DNA from: Gallibacter intestinalis
Lineage (GTDB): Bacteria > Bacillota > Clostridia > Peptostreptococcales > Anaerovoracaceae
Direction: 5' to 3'
Length of the DNA: 64,000 nucleotides
Assembly: GCF_014982745.1 (NCBI RefSeq)
Contig: NZ_JADCKA010000007.1
Location: 1-64,000, forward strand
Of the stretch, positions 59,488 through 64,000 are shown piece after piece. The notes under the pieces are model-generated. The model worked only from the letters and a program-made list of their open reading frames with translations. It was not told where the DNA came from and ran no database searches. Positions within the stretch are counted from its first letter, which is position 1. Every line of letters starts with the position of its first letter. The translations under genes and the position numbers were made by a program.

Positions 59488-62130
59488 TTACTTTAAATCC
59501 AGCCAGTTTTCTCCGGTATTTAAATCCACAACGAGTTTTACCGCCAGCTTCATGGCATTTTCCATGCTATCTCTAAGAATTTCCTTAACCTGATCAAGCT
59601 CATCTCTGCTGGTTTCAATTATAAGCTCGTCGTGCACCTGCAAAAGAAGTTTTGATTTCATGCCTCTTAAAGCGTTATATACCCTTATCATCGCAAGCTT
59701 TATTATATCTGCTGCGCTGCCCTGGATAGGTGTATTCATGGCAAGCCTTTCGCCAAGCTGTCTTACCATATATGCCGAAGCATTTATTTCCTTAATATGA
59801 CGCTTCCTTCCGAGAATTGTCTTGACATACCCATGTTCCTTGCAATAGCGTACCTGCTCATCCATAAATTCCTTTACGGCAATGTGCTTTTCAAAGTAAT
59901 CGCTAATGTATTTCTCAGCATCCTTCCTTGTGATTCCCAGTTCCGAACTTAAGCCAAAGGAACTCATACCGTATATCACTCCGAAATTAACCGCTTTAGC
60001 ATCGCTTCTCTGCTGAGAAGTTATCTCATCCTCCGGAATACCCATTACTCTGGAGGCTGTTGCTCTATGAATGTCAAGACCTCTGTTAAATGAATCTATC
60101 AAAGCCTCGTCTCCGCTCATATGTGCAAGAACTCTTAACTCTATCTGAGAATAATCGGCACCCACCAATACATAGTTTTCATTAGCAGGAACAAAGGCTC
60201 CCCTGATAAGCCTGCCTGGTTCTTCCCTTATAGGAATATTTTGCATGTTCGGCGAGGAACTGGATATCCTTCCTGTTGCGGTTACCGTCTGATTAAATGC
60301 TGCATGAATTCTTCCGTCCTCTGCCACCATAGGCAAAAGTCCGTCTACATATGTTCCAGAAAGCTTTGTAAGTTTTCTATATTCCAAAATCAAAGGTACA
60401 ATCTCATGCTTGTCCTTAACCTTTTCCAGCACTTCAGCGCCAGTAGCATAGCCACGCTTTGTTTTCTTTGCCGGTTTTAAACCAAGCTTTTCAAAGAGTA
60501 TAGGTCCTAGCTGAGCCGGCGATTTAATGTTAAACTCCTCACCCGCTAGCTGATATATTCTCTCTGTAAGCTCAGCCTCTCTTTTAGCAAATTCATCTCC
60601 AAGCTTCTTAAGGTATGACTGATCCAGTGTAAAGCCAACCTTTTCCATTGAGGCCATAACCTCAATTAAAGGAAGCTCTGCATCTTCAAATACCTCTGTA
60701 AGTTCTTCAGCTTTTAGTCTTTCCTTCTGTATTTCCATAAGTCGATTGATGACTGCAAATTCCAAAGAAGCCATATCTTCAATACTTTCTTCGAAATCTT
60801 CGAACATACCAATCTGGCCTTCATTTTCCTGTTTCATGGAAACACCCAGCTCTTCGGCTGCCATGGTTTCAAGGCTGTGGTCGCTTGCAGACGGTTCCAA
60901 TACATAGCCAGCAATTTCCGTATCAAAGGAAACAAAAAACTTCATATCTTTGATATGCATAAGGTCATATATCTCATTTTTAATGCCATGTCCGTAAATA
61001 TAGGTCTTTGTTTCATCAATTCTATCTGCCAATTTTACTAAAGCACTGAAATCATGTCCGCAAAAAACAGTATTTCCTGCAAATATGGCAAAGGCATCAA
61101 GTTCAGGAGCTTTCATATGGCTGTGGTCAGAATATATCCTAAGGCCCACAGGCTCTTTTCCTGTAATTTCTTTAAGAAAATCATCTTCGGATATATCCCT
61201 GCCTATAACCTTAACTTTATATGTCTCAAGTTCTTGATTTTTTGACTGTTCCTGAGGTATATCAAGCCTTTTAAGGAAACTGTTGAATTCAAGTCTTTTA
61301 TATATTTCTATCAGTTTGGCATAATCTGCCTCAACACATCTGTACTTTTCAAAATCAGTTTCTATAGGCACATTCCTGTTTATGGTGGCCAGTCTTTTGC
61401 TCATAAAGGCAATGCTGTAATTGTCCATCAGCTTTGTTCTGGTACCATTTGGCTCCACTTCATCGATTTTTTCGTATATTTCTTCAATGGTTGCATACTG
61501 GCAAATAAGCTTTGTCGCTCCCTTTTCTCCGATACCCGGAACTCCCGGAATGTTATCTGATTGATCGCCCATTAAAGCTTTGCAATCAATAAAATTAATT
61601 GGTTCAAAGCCGTATTTTTCAACAAAAGCCTTTCTGTCGTAAAGATCAAACTGCGAAATTCCCTTTCTTGTTATAAGAACTCCCGTATTGTCTCCTGCCA
61701 GCTGCAGAGCATCCTTATCACCTGTAATAATAAGGACCCTTTTATCCTGCTCCTCTGCCCTTTTTGAAATGGTACCAATAAGGTCATCGGCTTCAAAGCC
61801 TTCCATTTCAATCATTCCTATATTCATGGCATCCAATACTTCCTTAAGTACAGGAATCTGCATAGCCAATTCCGGAGGCATTTTCCTTCTGCCCGCCTTA
61901 TATTCCTCATACTGCTTATGCCTAAATGTAGGAGCCTTTACATCAAAAGCCACGACCATATAATCAGGGTCGTAGTCTTTTTTTATTTTTTCAAGCATAT
62001 TTAAAAAACCGTATATACCTTGAGTATACATGCCGTCCTTTGTTATCATGGGACGCTGCATGGCGTAATATGCTCTATTTATCAGACTGTTTCCGTCTAT
62101 TATTACAATTAATTCTTTACTGTTTTTCAT
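59488..62130 (-). CDS. polA: DNA polymerase I
   Basis: Pol I fills gaps and removes RNA primers. The roughly 880 residues contain the 5'-3' exonuclease (IDGNSLINRAYYAM, GVPGIGEKGATKL), a degenerate 3'-5' exonuclease domain in which the catalytic D-x-E is absent (VGLRIYSDHS), and the polymerase domain (VGADYSQIELRVLAHMSGD, RRSDAKAVNFGVIYGMS, LLQVHDELIIE). Proofreading is therefore probably lost, as in several Firmicutes enzymes. The ATG at 62130 has no ribosome binding site; an extended -10 (TGCTAAAAT) ends seven bases before it. The longer frame from a TTG at 62166 also lacks a site and gives an atypical N-terminus. Confidence 0.96.
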   Translation of the reverse strand: MKNSKELIVIIDGNSLINRAYYAMQRPMITKDGMYTQGIYGFLNMLEKIKKDYDPDYMVVAFDVKAPTFRHKQYEEYKAGRRKMPPELAMQIPVLKEVLDAMNIGMIEMEGFEADDLIGTISKRAEEQDKRVLIITGDKDALQLAGDNTGVLITRKGISQFDLYDRKAFVEKYGFEPINFIDCKALMGDQSDNIPGVPGIGEKGATKLICQYATIEEIYEKIDEVEPNGTRTKLMDNYSIAFMSKRLATINRNVPIETDFEKYRCVEADYAKLIEIYKRLEFNSFLKRLDIPQEQSKNQELETYKVKVIGRDISEDDFLKEITGKEPVGLRIYSDHSHMKAPELDAFAIFAGNTVFCGHDFSALVKLADRIDETKTYIYGHGIKNEIYDLMHIKDMKFFVSFDTEIAGYVLEPSASDHSLETMAAEELGVSMKQENEGQIGMFEDFEESIEDMASLEFAVINRLMEIQKERLKAEELTEVFEDAELPLIEVMASMEKVGFTLDQSYLKKLGDEFAKREAELTERIYQLAGEEFNIKSPAQLGPILFEKLGLKPAKKTKRGYATGAEVLEKVKDKHEIVPLILEYRKLTKLSGTYVDGLLPMVAEDGRIHAAFNQTVTATGRISSSSPNMQNIPIREEPGRLIRGAFVPANENYVLVGADYSQIELRVLAHMSGDEALIDSFNRGLDIHRATASRVMGIPEDEITSQQRSDAKAVNFGVIYGMSSFGLSSELGITRKDAEKYISDYFEKHIAVKEFMDEQVRYCKEHGYVKTILGRKRHIKEINASAYMVRQLGERLAMNTPIQGSAADIIKLAMIRVYNALRGMKSKLLLQVHDELIIETSRDELDQVKEILRDSMENAMKLAVKLVVDLNTGENWLDLK

Positions 62131-62137
62131 GAAAATA

Positions 62138-62167
62138 ATTTTAGCAGAAATGTATTTAAAACACAAA
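62138..62167 (-). promoter_or_regulatory. Candidate promoter of polA giving a leaderless mRNA
   Basis: On the minus strand an extended -10 TGC-TAAAAT (ending at 62138) lies seven bases before the polA ATG. A weak -35, TTTGTG (62167-62162), is 18 bases upstream of the hexamer. Transcription would begin at or one base before the ATG. Confidence 0.4.
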
Positions 62168-62193
62168 CTGCGGCTGTTAAAGTTACAATTAAC

Positions 62194-64000
62194 TTATATA
62201 AATTCCATCCTCCAGTGGTATCTTCCGTCTTCACCCTTTTCATATATGAAATATGCACTGAAGCGATTACCTTTTTTGCTTATAAGGCCGTTAAATCCAA
62301 CCTTGCCGTTTTCAAGTAACAGCTCCACCATTTTAGGCGTTACCTTTTTCCCAAAGGACTGAATATATTTATCGTCCTTCCATACAGTGAAGCCACATCC
62401 GTTTCTCCAGTTGCTACAGCCAAATGCCTTTTCAGTTTCCACTACTGGGTTACCACATTCAGGACATTTGCCAACCACATGGGCATCCTCAGGAATCTTA
62501 ACCGTTCCTCCAAAGGTTTTATCACCCTTTATCTTTTCAACGGAATCCGCAACAAAACCCTTTATAAAGGACATAAATTCGCTTCTTTTAAACTTTCCTC
62601 TTTCTATATCCGCAAGAGTTTTCTCAAGCCTTCCCGTATAATCCAGGTCAAATAGTTCTCTTACGGGAAAGGTCTCAACCATCATCTTTCCCATATTAGT
62701 ACACCTTAATGACCTGTTTTTTGTTGTAATGTATCCGGCGATTTTAAGTTTTTTTATCGTTTCAGCTCTCGTTGCCGGAGTGCCTATGGAAAATCCGCTT
62801 AAAATGGACATCATCATTTCCTCTGAATCCTCTTCCTGTTCAGGGTCCACACTTTTTCCGCAGGTTTCCATTACCTTAAGCAGTGTTTTTTCCGTATGGT
62901 GTTTAGGCGGCTTTTTTACAACTTCGCTGACTTTACCGTCCTTTACAGTAAGAATCTCGCCCTTTTCCACATCTGGCAGCACAGTATCCTTTGACTGGAT
63001 CTTTTCCGCCTGACGGAAGCCTTCCACTTTCTGCACTTTACCTCTGACAATAATCACATCTTCAGAGTCCATAATCTCAGATTTTTGTATAATCTCTTCT
63101 CTTGGTTTTATTTCAAGTCTTGTTTCCTCACTGACCGCCTGGGGCAGAAACTGAGCTAAAAATCTATTTTTAACCGCTTCATATACCTGTCTTTCCTCTT
63201 CACTTAATTTTTGTGGAAGAACATATGTCGGCATAATGGCGCTGTGGGATTCAACTTTACTGCTATCAAATATTCTCTTAGTGTCCTTAAACTTAAGCTC
63301 CGATTCAAATGGTGTACCTTTTCCAACCGTCGCCAAAACCTTTCTTGCCTTATCCTTAAGACTCTCATCAAGAACGCTGCTGGCCGTTCTCGGATACGTT
63401 ATATATTTCTTTTCATAAAGATCCTGTGCGACCTTAAGTACCTTATCAGCTGTCCAACCGTTATATCTTCCGGTTATGTATCCCTGAAGATTTGAAAGAT
63501 TAAACAGATACGGAGGATTTTCCCTTTTAGTATCAACATCCTTTTCAGTAACTCTTACCTTCTCTCCAGTTAAAGCCTCAAGGATTTTATCTGCCTCTTC
63601 CTTATCGGTAAACTTTTCACTTCTTTTTGTTTTACCGTCGCTACTTTCACCATCATCGCTGTCCTCTGTTTCTCCAGTCTCCACAGGTCTATAGAATGTC
63701 CCTTCAAAGGTCTCACCTTTTTCGTTTTCCAGGGTAAGCAGTACCTTATAATATTTACTACTTTCAAATTTTTCTATTTCCATATCCCTGTCGTATATTA
63801 TTTTAAGGGTCGGCATGAGCACTCTGCCCACATTCAACAGCGCGTCATATCCCATATTGGCATACTTTACCGTAGCCACTGATGTAAGATTTATTCCTAT
63901 AAGCCAATCAGCAGTCTGACGGCCAAATCCTGCATCGCTTAAAGACTCCATTTCTGTATTGGGTTTAAGATTGTCCAAGCCTGCAGATACTTCATCCCTT
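62194..64000 (-). CDS. topB: DNA topoisomerase III, C-terminal part (5' end beyond the window)
   Basis: A type IA topoisomerase that relaxes or decatenates DNA. The visible 602 codons cover most of the topoisomerase fold and the C-terminus. The active-site tyrosine is in KKYITYPRTASSVLDE; SHSAIMPT and TRAETIKKLKIAGYI follow. A C-terminal zinc-ribbon-like motif (CPECGNPVVETEKAFGCSN) is followed by a TopoC repeat (FGKKVTPKMVELLLENGK). The frame stays open to the right edge, so the N-terminal Toprim domain lies outside. An acidic insert (ETEDSDDGESSDGKTKRS) interrupts the central part. polA follows 64 bases downstream. Confidence 0.95.
   Translation of the reverse strand, partial: RDEVSAGLDNLKPNTEMESLSDAGFGRQTADWLIGINLTSVATVKYANMGYDALLNVGRVLMPTLKIIYDRDMEIEKFESSKYYKVLLTLENEKGETFEGTFYRPVETGETEDSDDGESSDGKTKRSEKFTDKEEADKILEALTGEKVRVTEKDVDTKRENPPYLFNLSNLQGYITGRYNGWTADKVLKVAQDLYEKKYITYPRTASSVLDESLKDKARKVLATVGKGTPFESELKFKDTKRIFDSSKVESHSAIMPTYVLPQKLSEEERQVYEAVKNRFLAQFLPQAVSEETRLEIKPREEIIQKSEIMDSEDVIIVRGKVQKVEGFRQAEKIQSKDTVLPDVEKGEILTVKDGKVSEVVKKPPKHHTEKTLLKVMETCGKSVDPEQEEDSEEMMMSILSGFSIGTPATRAETIKKLKIAGYITTKNRSLRCTNMGKMMVETFPVRELFDLDYTGRLEKTLADIERGKFKRSEFMSFIKGFVADSVEKIKGDKTFGGTVKIPEDAHVVGKCPECGNPVVETEKAFGCSNWRNGCGFTVWKDDKYIQSFGKKVTPKMVELLLENGKVGFNGLISKKGNRFSAYFIYEKGEDGRYHWRMEFI

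Noticed and set aside
1-64000. CRISPR arrays, rRNA genes, complete insertion sequences or prophage
   Set aside because: I saw no regularly spaced repeats, no rRNA sequence and no identifiable transposase, integrase or phage structural gene anywhere in the window.

Overview
This window comes from a chromosome of a low- to mid-GC, Gram-positive-type anaerobe of the class Clostridia. The evidence is the gene set and its order: single-chain glycyl-tRNA synthetase beside pyruvate phosphate dikinase, HemZ, AddA, RNase J, a fused SecDF followed by Rel, a CpaE/TadZ-type ATPase and many TTG starts with strong AGGAGG-like ribosome binding sites. I cannot name the genus from the sequence. Almost everything is on the minus strand, so operons read from high to low coordinates. 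The only clear plus-strand protein gene is ogt at 8039; a short plus-strand RNA near 26856 is the other plus-strand transcript.

Layout from left to right. 1-7.9 kb: the start of a truncated gene, then addA, gpmI and two flavoprotein oxidoreductases. 8.0-8.6 kb: ogt, closed by a bidirectional terminator. 8.6-15 kb: a phosphate module made of two Na/Pi-cotransporter/PhoU-like proteins flanking a PhoP/PhoR-like two-component system, with an array of Pho-box-like repeats, followed by an orphan TadZ-like ATPase. 15-23 kb: a long RNA, translation and repair operon in the order phoH, fused ybeY-cdd, era, recO, DUF4342 gene, glyS, ppdK. 23-26.6 kb: mtnN, a MATE transporter, an SRPBCC protein, yqeY and rpsU. 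26.6-27.15 kb: the only long gene-free stretch by standard gene calling; it carries a candidate type I toxin-antitoxin locus with a 23-residue hydrophobic peptide and a convergent antisense RNA. 27-35 kb: a GNAT-DUF5714 fusion, a HIT protein, mtaB, a CNNM/CorC protein, a U32 peptidase, an O-methyltransferase, mltG and efp.

35-51.5 kb: a second long housekeeping cluster in the order yajC, secDF, rel, an MBL hydrolase, hemZ, hisS, aspS, nadD, fused yqeK-rsfS, leuS, RNase J, ylbF. 51.5-57.2 kb: three tRNA genes (Leu-CAA, Ala-GGC, Leu-GAG) separated by a large RND transporter and by an AT-rich two-gene cassette (XRE regulator plus DUF6036/AbiEii-like nucleotidyltransferase) that looks like a mobile toxin-antitoxin or defence unit. 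57-64 kb: an orphan solute-binding protein, coaE, polA and the 3' part of topB, which runs off the right edge.

Most of the window is core metabolism and information processing. The parts most worth following up are the peptide/antisense locus at 26.82-27.13 kb, the phosphate-sensing module at 8.6-13.9 kb, the XRE/nucleotidyltransferase cassette at 55.6-57.0 kb and three gene fusions (YbeY-Cdd, YqeK-RsfS, GNAT-DUF5714).
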